From contig NC_079490.1 of the NCBI RefSeq assembly GCF_020520425.1, forward strand, positions 4,340,001 through 4,404,000: DNA of 64,000 bases, read 5' to 3'. The notes under the pieces were generated by a model, which saw only the letters and a program-made list of their open reading frames with translations, was not told the origin of the DNA and ran no database searches. A program made the position numbers and the translations under genes. How positions within the stretch are numbered: position 1 is the first letter of the stretch; the number at the start of each line of letters is the position of its first letter. This stretch comes from Spinacia oleracea. Lineage: Eukaryota; Streptophyta; Magnoliopsida; Caryophyllales; Amaranthaceae. Positions 53,247 through 63,793 of the stretch are shown here, in pieces.

Positions 53247-56200
53247 TCATACAAAATATTTCTTGAGAACATCGGTATTCCAATGGTTCTTCAAAATTGT
53301 TCCATCTAACTGTTTCAGCATAAACGTGCCTGGCCTTTTTTCGGAATGGATGATGTATGGTCCTTCCCAAGTGGCTGAGAGTTTGCCATGGATCCGTCCT
53401 TTCTGAACCGAGGCGGTGTTTCTGAGCACTAGATCACCGACTTTTAGGGGTCTGGCGTTGACTCTTCGGTTATAATGCTTGTTGACCCTCTGCAAATAGG
53501 CTGCGTTGAGTGTCCTTGCATCGTTCCGAGCTTCGTCCAGTAGATCGAGAGCTTCAGACAGAAGTTGGTTGTTGCTTTCTCCTTGGAGCCCATCATACCT
53601 GTTGTATGCCTGGATCCTCAGGCTTTCTGTTCCGATTTCCACAGGGATTACAGCTTCGGATCCATATACAAGGTGGAACGGTGTTTGCCCGGTAGCTTCT
53701 TTCTCAGTGGTCCGAAGGGACCATAGCGTTCCGGGTAGCTCTTCTAACCACTTGTTTTTGTCATCCTCGACTCTCTTCTTGAGTGCATTGAGGATGAGTT
53801 TGTTAGCAGCTTCGGCTTTCCCGTTGCTTTGTGGGTGACAGACTGCCGAGTAAGCTAGGTGTATGCCGAACTGTTTGCACCACTTTTGCAACGGGGTGTT
53901 GTCGAACTGTTTCCCGTGGTCGAAGACCATCAGTCTTGGTATGCCGAACCTTGTGATGATGTTCTGCCATATGAACTTGCGGACCTGAGGTTCGGTGATG
54001 GAGGAGACAGCTTCGGCTTCGATCCATTTGCTAAAATAGTCGACTCCTACAATCAACCACTTCTTCTGGTTCGTCGCTGAGGGGAAGGGACCAATGATGT
54101 CTAACCCCCATTGTGCGAATGGTAAGGGATACAGTGTTGATTGTATGGTTTGAGCTGGTTGATGGATGGCTGGTGCGAACTTTTGGCATTTCTCGCATTT
54201 CCTTGCCATCTGCTTTGCCTCGGAAACCATAGTGGGCCACCAGTACCCAGCCCGAAGGGCTTTATGTGCCAATGTCCTACCTCCGATGTGGTTTCCGCAT
54301 ATCCCGAGGTGGATTTCCCTTAGGATGTAGTCAGCGTCTGTTGGACCCACACATTTTAGCAGCGGAGCAGAGAATGATTTCCTCATGAGCTCTCCTTCGG
54401 CGCTGATGATGAACCATTTGTTGAATCTTTTCAGTTTTCTCGCCTGCAGCTTATCTTCGGGAAGTTCTCCCCTTTCTTTGTATGCAACTACTGCGTCCAT
54501 CCAGCTGGGTTCGGTACGTAAACTGCATACTGTGGTGGGTAGCAAGTCAATGCTTCTCTCTTGGTGAACTTCCACGTGGACCGACCTGTTTAGGTCGATG
54601 AGTGTTGAGCTTGCGAGTTTTGACAGTGCATCTGCTTGCGTGTTTTGTCCTCGGGGGATGAGAATGACTTCAAAGGATCTTAACTTTGACGTTAAGGACT
54701 TAATTTTTGCTAAGTAAGCTGTCATGCTGGGCCATTTGGCCTCATACTCCCCTCGGATCTGGTTGGCTACAAGCTGGGAATCAGTTTTGAGGCGAACATG
54801 CTCGGCTTCCAGGGATAAGAAAAGTTCTATTCCTGCGATTGCGGCCTCATATTCGGCCTCGTTGTTAGTTGCTTTGAAGCCGAACTTCAATGCATACTCT
54901 ATGCTTTTCCCCGTCGGGGGAATTAGTACAACTCCCGCTCCTGAGCCGTTTACTGTGGAAGATCCGTCAGTGAAGACCTCCCAAGTGCTTTTCGTGTCAT
55001 CCAGCATTTCTTGGTATGAGCATTCGGCCAAGAAGTCGGCCAACGCTTGTGCTTTGATTGCTGTCCTCGGCTGATATTTGATGCCGAACTCTGATAGTTC
55101 GAAGGCCCAGGCAGCCAATCTTCCTGACCTTTCTATTTTGTCGAGTACTTTCTCGAGCGGTTGGTCAGTTAGCACTGTGATCTGGTGGGAATCGAAGTAT
55201 GGCCTCAGTTTTCGTGCAGCTACCACTACTGCATATGCGACTTTCTCGATGAGCGGGTACCGGGTTTCGGCCCCTGTGAGTGTTCGGCTGGTGAAGTAGA
55301 TTGGCTGTTGCTTCTTTTCTTCTTCTCGAAGAAGCACTGCGCTGACGGTTCCAGGGCTAACTGCGACATATAGGTACAGGGTTTCCCCCTCCTTTGGTCT
55401 GGCCAGTGTCGGCAGTTGAGCTAGGTGGGCTCTGAGTTGCTGAAAAGCTTCTTTTTGCTCCTGTTCCCATATCAGTTCGGGATCCACTTTCCTCGGGACC
55501 CCCTTTTTCTTGACTGGTTCTGCTTCTCCCCCGGGGAGGTTCTTTGGTTTCAGTGCTTTGAAGAAGGGGGCTCCCTTGTCCGAGGCTTTTGATATGAACC
55601 TTGTCAGTGCGGCTAACCTGCCGGTTAGCCTCTGCACATCTCTCTTGGTCTTCGGCTCGGGTAAATCCAATGCCGCTTGGACTTTGTCTGGGTTCGCATC
55701 AATTCCTCTTTCGCTCACCATAAATCCGAGGAACTTCCCTGACTTCACCCCGAAGACGCACTTTTTTGGGTTCAGCTTCATGCTGTATTTCCGCAGATTT
55801 CCGAAGGTCTCTGCCAAATCTTTGACATGGTCTTCCTCCTTGATGCTTTTTACGATGGAGTCATCTACATAGACCTCCACATTCCTCCCTTTCTGGTCGG
55901 CGAAGACGTGATCAACTAGCCTCTGGTAGGTGGCTCCGGCATTTTTCAAGCCGAAAGGCATCATTTTGTAGTTGAACACTCCTGCGCTTGTGATGAATGC
56001 TGTCTTTGCCCTGTCATCGGGGTGCATGAATACTTGGTGGTAGCCTGAAAAGGCATCCATGAAGCTGAGCAGTGCATGGCCGCTGGTGGAGTCAACCAAT
56101 TGATCTATCCTTGGCAGGGGATAGCAGTCTTTGGGGCAGGCTCGGTTCAGATCTGTGAAATCTACGCACATTCGCCATGAGCCGTTCGCTTTTTTGACCA

Positions 56201-59000
56201 TCACCACGTTGGCCAGCCACTTCGGATACATGCATGGTTCGATGAATCCGGCCTCTTGCAACTTTTTTACCTCCTCGGCGATGGCTTTGTTTTTCTCCGA
56301 GGAGTAATTTCTCTTTTTTTGCTTTATTGGCCGAGCTTCAGCGTTGACGTCCAGCTTGTGACAAATCAGCTTCGGATTTATCCCTGGCATATCTGCTGCT
56401 GACCATGCAAAGATGTCTTTGTGATCCCTGAGTAATCGGATCAAATCGATTCGGAGCCCCGAGCTTAGGCCCTTGCCTATTCGGACGCTCCTGTCTGAAT
56501 CCTCTTCGAGGAAGATATCCTCCATTTCTTGATCTGGTTCGGGAGATAGGGTTTCGGGGCGGGCATCAACTTCTGCGGGAGACAAGCTGCTCGTGCTTGC
56601 TCTTCTCCTTTTTGCCTCGCTTTCCTCTCCCGTAGCTCCTTTTTCTTCCTCGGGGCCGTCCCCTAGTTTGGGCTTTCGGACAGCAGTGTGGCAGGTTCTT
56701 CTCGCCACTTCTTGATCACCTCTGATTCGTTCGGCGAACCCTGCATCCGAGACGTATATCATCAGCTGATGGTATGTGGAGGGGACTGCTTGCATCTTGT
56801 GAATCATGGTTCTTCCCATGATTACGTTGTATACGGAGTCGCAGTCCATCACCAGAAATTCGTCCCGAAGGGTCTTTGCTGCCTGGCCTTCTCCCACTGT
56901 GACTGGCAAGGTGATCTTTCCTCGAGGGATAGCTGCGGATCCGTTGAATCCGATCAGAGGATAACTGACTTTCGTCAGTGCTTCCTCTGGCTCTTCGAGG
57001 ATCAGCTGCTCGAAGCAGTTTCTGAAGATGATATTGACGGCACTTCCTCCGTCGACTAACACTCGATGTACGTTGTGGTTATTGAGGTCCATTGAAATGA
57101 CTAGAGGATCGTCATGTTTGTACTGGACTCCGAAGCAATCATCAGCAGTGAAGGTCATGTTCGGGGGGTGTGGCTGGTTGTCTCCCACCGCGCTGAAGTT
57201 GACCCGATGGGAGAGGGCTCTTAGGTGTTTCTTGCTGGCTTGGCCAGACTTCTGTCCCCCGAACACCACTGGGATGTCATTCTTCTTGTGCCCTGTTGCT
57301 TCGTAGACCCTCTTCTGGGGTTGCTCGTGTTGTTTGCCACTTGCGGCCTTTTCTTTTTCCTCCCTTCGGTCTAACAAGTACTGTTTCAGGTAGCCTCGGC
57401 GAACGAGGTCCTCAATGTTGTCTTTCAGCGAGTTGCATTCTTCGGTGTGGTGACCGAAGTCATCATGAAACTCGCACCATTTGTTCTTGTTTCTCCGAGC
57501 TGGGTTGGACTTGAGCTTCCCCGGTAGTTTCCACTTTTCATCATTTCTGTTGAGGCTAAATATCTCTTTTCGGGGCAGAGCTAGTGGAGTGTAGTTGGTG
57601 TATTTGGGTTGGAGTTCACCCCTTCTCCCGTCTTTCTTCGGGCTCATCTCTCTAGCTCCTACTTTCTCTTTCCCCTTCCTTGAGCTGCCCTCGGGCTTGC
57701 TCTGGGTATTCTTTGTGTCTCTCGGATCCGACGATCCCTTCAATCTTGCGGCGGCCTTGTTGAACTCTTCGGTTCTGATGAACGCATCAGCCATTTGGAG
57801 CACGTCAGCTATTCTGGAGGGGTTCTTCATTGAGAGTTCGTCACGGAACTTCCCTTCCTGGAGCGCGTGCTTCAAGGCGAAGATGGCCACGTCTGGCTGC
57901 AAGTTTGGTATGTTTGTTGATTCCTTCATGAATCTGGCCATGAATTCTCTCAGACTTTCGTCTCTTTCTTGTTGGATTGAGGTCAGTTCTGCTGTGGTTC
58001 GCTCGGGGCGATTGTTGCTCACGAACTGTGTGCAGAATCTCTTTTTCAGCTTTTTCCAGCTCTTGATCGATCCCTTCGGCAGCGATCTAAACCACTCTCC
58101 CGCCACTCCGGTTAGCGTGGTTGGGAAATATTTACACCAACATGCTTCGGAGTAGGGACTCAAGAACATTTGCTGCTCGTAGGAGATGACATGATCCCTC
58201 GGATCTGTGATTCCGCTGTAGGTTAGGTGCGCTGGCAGTCTTACCTTCGGTATTTCTTCCATGATCAGCTCGTCCGAGAAAGGGGATGACGTGGGAGTCA
58301 TGATTCTTTTCCCGAGTCTAGCCCTGATGCCTTCGTTTGCCGAGGTTCTGTGATTAGAACGTTCGGGCGTACGATGGGGGCTAGGGGTTCGATCATGCCT
58401 CCTGTCTCTTCTTCTCTCTCGGCTACTGACCTCGGGTCGTTCGCCAGATCTGCTTGGCTCGCCCACCCCGAGTCTCGTATGGATCGAGGGTCTTAACCTT
58501 GAGTGGACCGAGGGCCTCAACCTGCTGAGCACCGAGCTTCGGACCCGAGTGTTACGAGTAGTCGATTCGCTTTGGAGAGCTGTTGGAGTAGGCGATGGTC
58601 TCGCAAACCAATCTGGTTGCTGTTGTGCCCTTTTTTGGGTGTCCCACGTGCTTTCCATCCACCTCGACGTCAAGTGTGTACCTGTCAAGGGAAGGAGTTC
58701 TCGTTCGGGTCTGGACACTTCCGCACTGGGTGGCTCGTTCAGCCTTCGCCTGGTCCTCCTCTCTTCTCTGCGGTCATTTGCCAGTCCTTGCTGCTTCTCA
58801 TTGAAGAGGAAGTTTTGCATGATGGTCATGGCCGCAGTGAGCTCTTCCCTAGTTGGAATCGGAGGTCCTGCATTTGTGGCGGTCGTAGCTCTGCTTGGCT
58901 GTGACCTCGCCATCGATTGAGGATGCTCCTCTTGGTCAGATTCTGAATCTGACCGCACCATCATATCGTCGTCATTGTTGTTAACAACATCATTCACCAT
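53247..59000 (-). CDS. Tat element gag-pol polyprotein (1917 aa)
   Basis: The frame is open from ATG 59000 to the stop at 53247. Approximate domains: Arg/Ser-rich N-terminus (1-230); retrotransposon gag (about 245-400, CKYFPTTLTGVAGEWFRSLP); a knuckle-like CEFHDDFGHHTEEC (about 510); aspartic protease with VLVDGGSAVNIIF (about 655); RT (about 930-1110, CVDFTDLNRACPKD, MPFGLKNAGATYQ, YVDDSIV); RT-linked RNase H (YFTSRTLTGAETRY, LTDQPLEKVL); a second archaeal/plant-type RNase H (VFTDGSSTVNGSGAG, TNNEAEYEAAI, TDSQLVANQI); integrase zinc domain (HIGGRTLAHKAL, CEKCQKF) and core (GLDIIGPFP, FDHGKQFDN, NGKAEAAN). All catalytic residues I can check are present. Gag and pol share one frame, so no frameshift signal is needed. 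It makes the particle, reverse-transcribes and integrates the element. Confidence 0.97.
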   Translation of the reverse strand: MVNDVVNNNDDDMMVRSDSESDQEEHPQSMARSQPSRATTATNAGPPIPTREELTAAMTIMQNFLFNEKQQGLANDRREERRTRRRLNEPPSAEVSRPERELLPLTGTHLTSRWMESTWDTQKRAQQQPDWFARPSPTPTALQSESTTRNTRVRSSVLSRLRPSVHSRLRPSIHTRLGVGEPSRSGERPEVSSRERRRDRRHDRTPSPHRTPERSNHRTSANEGIRARLGKRIMTPTSSPFSDELIMEEIPKVRLPAHLTYSGITDPRDHVISYEQQMFLSPYSEACWCKYFPTTLTGVAGEWFRSLPKGSIKSWKKLKKRFCTQFVSNNRPERTTAELTSIQQERDESLREFMARFMKESTNIPNLQPDVAIFALKHALQEGKFRDELSMKNPSRIADVLQMADAFIRTEEFNKAAARLKGSSDPRDTKNTQSKPEGSSRKGKEKVGAREMSPKKDGRRGELQPKYTNYTPLALPRKEIFSLNRNDEKWKLPGKLKSNPARRNKNKWCEFHDDFGHHTEECNSLKDNIEDLVRRGYLKQYLLDRREEKEKAASGKQHEQPQKRVYEATGHKKNDIPVVFGGQKSGQASKKHLRALSHRVNFSAVGDNQPHPPNMTFTADDCFGVQYKHDDPLVISMDLNNHNVHRVLVDGGSAVNIIFRNCFEQLILEEPEEALTKVSYPLIGFNGSAAIPRGKITLPVTVGEGQAAKTLRDEFLVMDCDSVYNVIMGRTMIHKMQAVPSTYHQLMIYVSDAGFAERIRGDQEVARRTCHTAVRKPKLGDGPEEEKGATGEESEAKRRRASTSSLSPAEVDARPETLSPEPDQEMEDIFLEEDSDRSVRIGKGLSSGLRIDLIRLLRDHKDIFAWSAADMPGINPKLICHKLDVNAEARPIKQKKRNYSSEKNKAIAEEVKKLQEAGFIEPCMYPKWLANVVMVKKANGSWRMCVDFTDLNRACPKDCYPLPRIDQLVDSTSGHALLSFMDAFSGYHQVFMHPDDRAKTAFITSAGVFNYKMMPFGLKNAGATYQRLVDHVFADQKGRNVEVYVDDSIVKSIKEEDHVKDLAETFGNLRKYSMKLNPKKCVFGVKSGKFLGFMVSERGIDANPDKVQAALDLPEPKTKRDVQRLTGRLAALTRFISKASDKGAPFFKALKPKNLPGGEAEPVKKKGVPRKVDPELIWEQEQKEAFQQLRAHLAQLPTLARPKEGETLYLYVAVSPGTVSAVLLREEEKKQQPIYFTSRTLTGAETRYPLIEKVAYAVVVAARKLRPYFDSHQITVLTDQPLEKVLDKIERSGRLAAWAFELSEFGIKYQPRTAIKAQALADFLAECSYQEMLDDTKSTWEVFTDGSSTVNGSGAGVVLIPPTGKSIEYALKFGFKATNNEAEYEAAIAGIELFLSLEAEHVRLKTDSQLVANQIRGEYEAKWPSMTAYLAKIKSLTSKLRSFEVILIPRGQNTQADALSKLASSTLIDLNRSVHVEVHQERSIDLLPTTVCSLRTEPSWMDAVVAYKERGELPEDKLQARKLKRFNKWFIISAEGELMRKSFSAPLLKCVGPTDADYILREIHLGICGNHIGGRTLAHKALRAGYWWPTMVSEAKQMARKCEKCQKFAPAIHQPAQTIQSTLYPLPFAQWGLDIIGPFPSATNQKKWLIVGVDYFSKWIEAEAVSSITEPQVRKFIWQNIITRFGIPRLMVFDHGKQFDNTPLQKWCKQFGIHLAYSAVCHPQSNGKAEAANKLILNALKKRVEDDKNKWLEELPGTLWSLRTTEKEATGQTPFHLVYGSEAVIPVEIGTESLRIQAYNRYDGLQGESNNQLLSEALDLLDEARNDARTLNAAYLQRVNKHYNRRVNARPLKVGDLVLRNTASVQKGRIHGKLSATWEGPYIIHSEKRPGTFMLKQLDGTILKNHWNTDVLKKYFV

Positions 59001-59049
59001 TTTCGCGGAAAGAGGTGATTGATGTCTTTCAAAGGCTTTGAAGTGTTCT

Positions 59050-59069
59050 TCCCCACAGACGGCGCCAAA
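59050..59069 (-). other. primer-binding site of the Tat element
   Basis: On the minus strand, the 5' LTR is followed by TTTGGCGCCGTCTGTGG. TGGCGCC starts are common in plant Ty3/gypsy primer sites (Arg or Asp tRNAs are used by relatives); I do not assign the exact tRNA. Confidence 0.7.
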
Positions 59070-59070
59070 T

Positions 59071-59495
59071 TATTCCGGTGTTGTAAATATGGAAACAATG
59101 GGCTTCGAATGAAGGCCCTTTTGTATGTGTTGAAGATCTTGCTTGTTTGAATGAGTAGAGTCCGAATTCACCTGCACAAGAGCAAAGTCACTAGCCTCGG
59201 GGGTGTTTCCGAGGAAAGCCCCTCCGATGCCTAAGTAAGAACGATGCTCGGATTCTAGAGAGAAGTTCTCTAGAAGAGTAGTCTTAAGGCGATAAATTGG
59301 ACGTACCTTGAGGTGTGAGCCTTGGCGGCCTATTTATAGTGTTTGCATAATAAATGCCCATAGGTCATTTATTGCTATTGGGCCTTGGGCCTTAATGGAT
59401 GGCTGAATAGCCATTGGTAGGTTTGATGCTGTTGTTTAGAGCCATTGGGCTTTGGACTTAGTGGCCCAATTGAGAATCAATTGGGAGCCCAAACA
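59071..59495 (-). repeat. 5' LTR of the Tat element
   Basis: The 425-bp LTR carries the TATA box at plus 59330-59339 (CTATAAATAG on the minus strand) that should drive gag-pol. Its inner end reads ...GGAATA where the other LTRs read ...GGAACA, so the canonical CA is changed to TA. Confidence 0.95.
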
Positions 59496-60127
59496 GTCAT
59501 TAAGTAGAAGGGGAATATCCCACCATAAATATAAAAGCACTACGTTTGGACGCAATAGGGCAAGTTGGAAGTTCCACGGACTTTCTTGTAGAGAAGTTCC
59601 ACAATCTCGATCAAGAGGTTTTGGTACGGTTGTTGCGTCAACCACAACCCTTTACAACACCCAACCAAACGAGTTCCACTAACACGAGTCTCGACTAGTT
59701 CGTCAATTGTATTATATAATCTGTCGCCATACTCGAGAAAACCACGACGGGAAACATAGAATTCGAGTTGTCCAACCCCATACATGACGGTAAATCTATG
59801 TTTATAATAATGGTTGGTTTTTTTGTTGTAGAGTCTAAGATGTAGATGATCAAAATCGGGAGAATCGATAATTGAACACCAAGATTTACAAACACATCTG
59901 AATCTTAGTAGGGTTTTTACCGCCAGTCTTGCTAATATCAGATGTATATAAGTAAATACAGACGAATCAATAATTGAACACCAATATTTACAGACACACC
60001 TGAATCTTAGTATGGTTTTTACCGGCAGTCTCGCCAATATCTTTTGCCATACGCATGGCGGCAGATACTTGATCGTCTTCTTGTTCCTGAGACTCCTCCT
60101 CCTTTCGAGTTGATTTAGATCTGCCAT
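59496..60127 (-). pseudogene. F-box gene fragment psi-4 (N-terminal half), with duplicated F-box
   Basis: From ATG 60127 (MADLNQLERRRSLRNKK) the frame contains two consecutive F-box segments, KILARLPVKTILRFRCVCKY and ILARLAVKTLLRFRCVCKSW, about 40 residues apart, each followed by WCSIIDS. It then frameshifts near 59570 (the expected CPIASKR is in another frame) and has an extra T in ACTTAATGAC next to the Tat insertion site. The gene was thus damaged independently of the insertion. Homology continues at 47815 leftwards. Confidence 0.85.
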
Positions 60128-60426
60128 ATCTATTGTCAATATTGCAGACAGAGCTATTACTCCTAAAAAAAGTTAACCTAAATCGTAACTTTAATAGCAA
60201 AAATTTTGGATTTATTTTGGTATATTTAAGAAATGGGTAAACTTCCTTTAGAAGTCAATCGAGAAATATTGCATTTAATTTAGGGGATTGTACGTGATTC
60301 TTGAATTTCGAGGAAACTGTGAAATTAGGTGAATCAATTGGAAGGCGAAATTCTAGGGATATAATAGAGAGGCATTAAAGAAAGTAATATCTTGAGGTAT
60401 ATTCAAGGCGAAATTTCTGATCTTAA
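60128..60426. other. upstream region of F-box psi-4
   Basis: AT-rich flank; no gene, TATA box or repeat stands out. Confidence 0.4.
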
Positions 60427-60824
60427 AGGCGTGTTCGGCGGTAGCGTTTGAGGTAGCGGTAGCATTTTGACCTAGTCAAGACGCTAGTTGTAAAATTTGT
60501 AAGTGTTTGGTAAAGTAGCGATTTAGGTAGCGGTTAGCGATTGAGGTAGCGGTTGGGTAGCTTTTTTCAAACGTTAAAATTAGTAGCGTTTAAGGTAGCG
60601 AGTAGCGTTTGACAAATTTATAATAAAGTTTTAAATGATATTCTTGTTTTATTTTTATTTTATAATATCAACCGCTACTTTTACGGAACACTCATATTAG
60701 TTACCCGCTACTTTGACAGCTAACCGTTACCCGCTACTATTCACCGATACTCTCTACTTTAACCGCTACCCGCTACTCAACCGCTAATCGCTACCCGCTA
60801 CCGCTAATTTTGCCGAACAGAGCC
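60427..60824. mobile_element. MITE with GTTCGGC terminal inverted repeats (copy 2)
   Basis: Ends AGGCGTGTTCGGCGGTAGCG and (complement) GGCTCTGTTCGGCAAAATTA are inverted and the flanks share TAA (60424-60426, 60825-60827), consistent with a PIF/Harbinger TWA duplication. The interior has inverted GGTAGCG series and matches 4605-4982. Confidence 0.75.
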
Positions 60825-60827
60825 TAA

Positions 60828-61790
60828 GTATAATTTCATCAACGTTTTAGAGTATATGCTTTATTTTCTTTACATTATTCTTGTTATTTATTGGATTAGA
60901 CTAGAAAAATCAAATTAGATCCAATCATACCAGACCAGAAAAAGCAAATAACACTCCCATAAAACGTTCAGACCACACCAAAGTCCAAACCAAACCAAAC
61001 CAAAAATTAAAAAATCAGACCACATTAATTAGATGAAGACTAGTGAGAAGTAGAGAACAAGGCGCACTTATCTGAATTTATCAAAACTTATTTTAGTTAT
61101 AAATTGAACTTATCCGAACTCATTTTTCCTGAAATAAATGGAAATAAGGTGAACAAAACAAGGCTTAAGAGGGGTAATCTTAGTTTCAGTAGAATGCTAT
61201 GATTGGATATACTCATGTCTAAAGTTAACAATGGAGTAATTTGCTTGATAGATTTATTAGCATTGCGTTTGTACAGTGGAGGAAAAAAATGTAAAACTAA
61301 TTTAATACTCCCTCCAACTCCTCCATGCATGCGTTTCTTGCCGATATTTTCCAAAAAAACTGATTTGATATATACGCAAGCAATGCTCTAACTTTTTTTT
61401 TGAAAAAAAAGTTAACAATTTTTTAAGGATATTATCAGATCTTAAGTGAACACCTAAATAGTAAAATACTGTTAAACAAAAGTTTAATCAGGGTGAATTA
61501 AAATAATACTTCAATAACATTCTTCTTTAATTTGTTAATTAAAACAGTCTTATATACACACTACACGTGCTGAAAGTATGCACAATAAGAAACTTTATTT
61601 AAAACTAAAGAAAAAAATAAACTATAAACAAATTTATATGTAACAAAATCTATTTAGGAATTAATGTAATAACAAATTAACTAAAATAATCGTAATTTTT
61701 TTTTTTCTGTGTTCGCGGCTCATGAAAACCACGCATTTGTCGCGGGTTTATTTTTTGCATCCATATATGTCCGCTATTAAGCATAGATGC
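60828..61790. other. intergenic, AT-rich, transposon crumbs only
   Basis: A decayed MITE-like segment is at about 61070-61170 (GAACTTATCCGAACTCATTTT ... AGGTGAACAAAAC) and a single TACTCCCTCC end at about 61306. No gene is seen. Confidence 0.5.
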
Positions 61791-62218
61791 TGTTCCGGTG
61801 TTGTAAAGATGGAAACAATGGGCTTCGAATGAAGGCCCTTTCGTATGTATTGAAGATCTTGCTTGCTTGAATGAGTCGAGTCCGAATTCACCTGCACAAG
61901 AGCAAAGTCACTAGCCTCGGGGGTGTTTCCGAGGAAAGCCCCTCCGATGCCTAAGTAAGAACGATGCTCGGATTCTAGAGAGAAGTTCTCTAGAAGAGTA
62001 GTCTTAAGGCGATAAATTGGACGTACCTTGAGGTGTGAGCCTTGGTGGCCTATTTATAGTGTTTGCATAATAAATGCCCATAGGCCATTTATTGCTATTG
62101 GGCCTTGGGCCTTAATGGATGGCTGAATAGCCATAGTGGTAAGGTTTGATGCTGTTGTTTAGAGCCATTGGGCTTTGGACTTAGTGGCCCAATTGAATAT
62201 CAATTGGGAGCCCAAACA
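61791..62218. repeat. LTR of a second Tat element
   Basis: This 428-bp sequence closely matches the two LTRs at 47816 and 59071 (TGTTCCGGTG to GCCCAAACA), with a handful of substitutions and a short insertion (ATAGTGGTAAGG). It is followed by the same GGGGGG-rich purine tract. In element orientation it is the 3' LTR; the body and other LTR lie to the right, beyond the window. Confidence 0.93.
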
Positions 62219-62397
62219 ACATGCCCCCCCAGACCCGGTCCATTTAGAATTAAATGGGTGGGTTTCCAGTTGTCAGAAGTCCAAAAGTTCCCTCTCTTTT
62301 TTTGAAAAGGGATGATTTGCATTGATGACAAGTGTTGGGATTTGTATTGTGTCGTGGAGATCGTGGGTTTGAAAAGAAGTTGATGCGCCTCTTTTTT

Positions 62398-62410
62398 TCT
62401 ATAAATACTG
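62398..62410 (+). promoter_or_regulatory. TATA box of the second antisense gene copy
   Basis: TCTATAAATACTGGG occupies the same place relative to the ATG (about 265 bp upstream) as in the first copy, although the surrounding leader has many substitutions and indels. Confidence 0.65.
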
Positions 62411-62662
62411 GGCGCTTAGCTCTCTTCAAACTTTTACTTTCTCTCTCTTTCAAACACATTTCCTCTCTTTTTCTGGCGATCGCAGTTTTCGAGTTTCTTC
62501 AGATCTACGGAATTCGGTCAGTTCTGGACTTCGGGAACTTGTGTCGTTCGCTTTGTCGGCGAATTCCGCTTCGGAAAAAGGTAACTTGTTTCTGAATTTT
62601 CCTTACTTTTTCGCTCTTTCCTCTACTCCTCAATCTAAACCCTAGACCGAGAATTCGCGACC

Positions 62663-63716
62663 ATGACAAAGAATAAGGGAAAAAGTAAGTTAGTCGTTGG
62701 TTCTTCTAGTGAGAGGGAGGATGTGCCCTCGGGAAGGGTACAGAAGAATTCAAGGGGTGGACCCTCGGAGAGGCCGGTGGAGAAACGTTCGACTGGTTGG
62801 GATGCTTCCAAAGATGGTGCTGTTGGCGGGTCTGGTGTGTCTGAACGTGCTACTTCTGGTAAGAAAGCTGGTTCTTCGGGTGTACGCCGTCCTTACCCTG
62901 AGTTTCCAGTTCATTGGACTGAAGCCCCGATCTTGCATGAGACCACCAAGATCGATGGTCCGTTGGAGAAATCGGTCAGTGGTGACTGGTTAGTGGAGGC
63001 GAAGCTGGGGAACTACCATCGGAGGGCCGAGGAGCTATACGGAATCCAGCACGCCTTGGGGTACTGGTGTGAGCATCCCGATCAGGAGCGTCCTCGGGTG
63101 ACTCATCCGCCGAGGGGGTTCATCTCTGTGTACACTCATCACTTGGAGAACGGTCTCCGTTTTCCCTTGGATCCATTCATTTCCGAGCTCCTGGTGTCGT
63201 ACAACATCAGTTTGGCCCAACTTACACCCAAGTCTATGAGGCACATCATCGGATTTAGATGGGTGTGCGACTTCGTTAACTTTCCCTGCTCTGTCGCCGT
63301 TTTTCGGGATCTCCACGATCTGACTTTCAACCATGCTTCCAAGGGTGATGGGTATGGTTGGTGGACCATCATCAACAAAAAGTCCCGAAGGAGAGGGGAG
63401 CCGAACTATATTACGGCATACCCTTACCTTAGTTCTGACCATAATTGGAAGACGGAGTGGTTGCTTGTTCGCGTGCCGACGGATCCGAAGCACCCCAATT
63501 TTTATCGCCCTCCAAAGTGGTTTGTGACTCCTGATCCTGATATGGGGGGCATGGCTGCTCCGGATCGGAACCATCACCACTACGTGGATCTCCTCCAGTG
63601 GTTCTTGGCTCGGGAGGATAATTATAAACTGCCGTCTAGCTGGCTCCCGAACCTCAACTACATCTTGCGGGAGGACATTCTTGCTGTCGCCGGTCTCAGC
63701 AGGATTTTTGACAAGG
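62663..63716 (+). CDS. antisense gene (aORF) of the second Tat element, exon 1
   Basis: The exon starts at ATG 62663 and ends at the conserved donor AAGG|GTAGGT (63716), 351 codons plus one base, in the same phase as copy 1. The product is nearly the same as copy 1; the main difference is a seven-residue deletion (after HWTEA). Many of the nucleotide differences are at third codon positions. Exon 2 should follow after the intron, but the intron is interrupted by the Copia LTR at 63794. Confidence 0.85.
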
Positions 63717-63793
63717 GTAGGTGTCTTTCGGCTGGGACCGTGTTTCAGTGAGTTTGTCCTCCTCTTTCTTCCCTCGTTTTACTGACTCGTTTT

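Larger units (their letters stand above)
47816..59495 (-). mobile_element. Tat-type Ty3/gypsy retrotransposon with an antisense gene (11.7 kb, complete)
   Basis: LTRs of 425 bp (47816-48240 and 59071-59495) differ, as I read them, at one base (second position, G to A on the plus strand at 59072). The target duplication GTCAT is perfect (47811-47815, 59496-59500). The primer-binding site TGGCGCC... lies just inside the 5' LTR at 59050-59069. A GGGGGGCATGT purine tract precedes the 3' LTR at 48241-48251. On the minus strand is one gag-pol ORF; on the plus strand a spliced extra gene. A 46-bp tandem array lies between their ends. The second RNase H domain, extra ORF and 3' array are known features of the Tat lineage (Ogre, Retand, TatI-like). 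It inserted into F-box psi-4. Confidence 0.96.

Noticed and set aside
56688-57059. Plus-strand ORFs opposite gag-pol, for example 123 residues
   Set aside because: These are shadows of the long minus-strand ORF, with no domains, start context or splice signals of their own.
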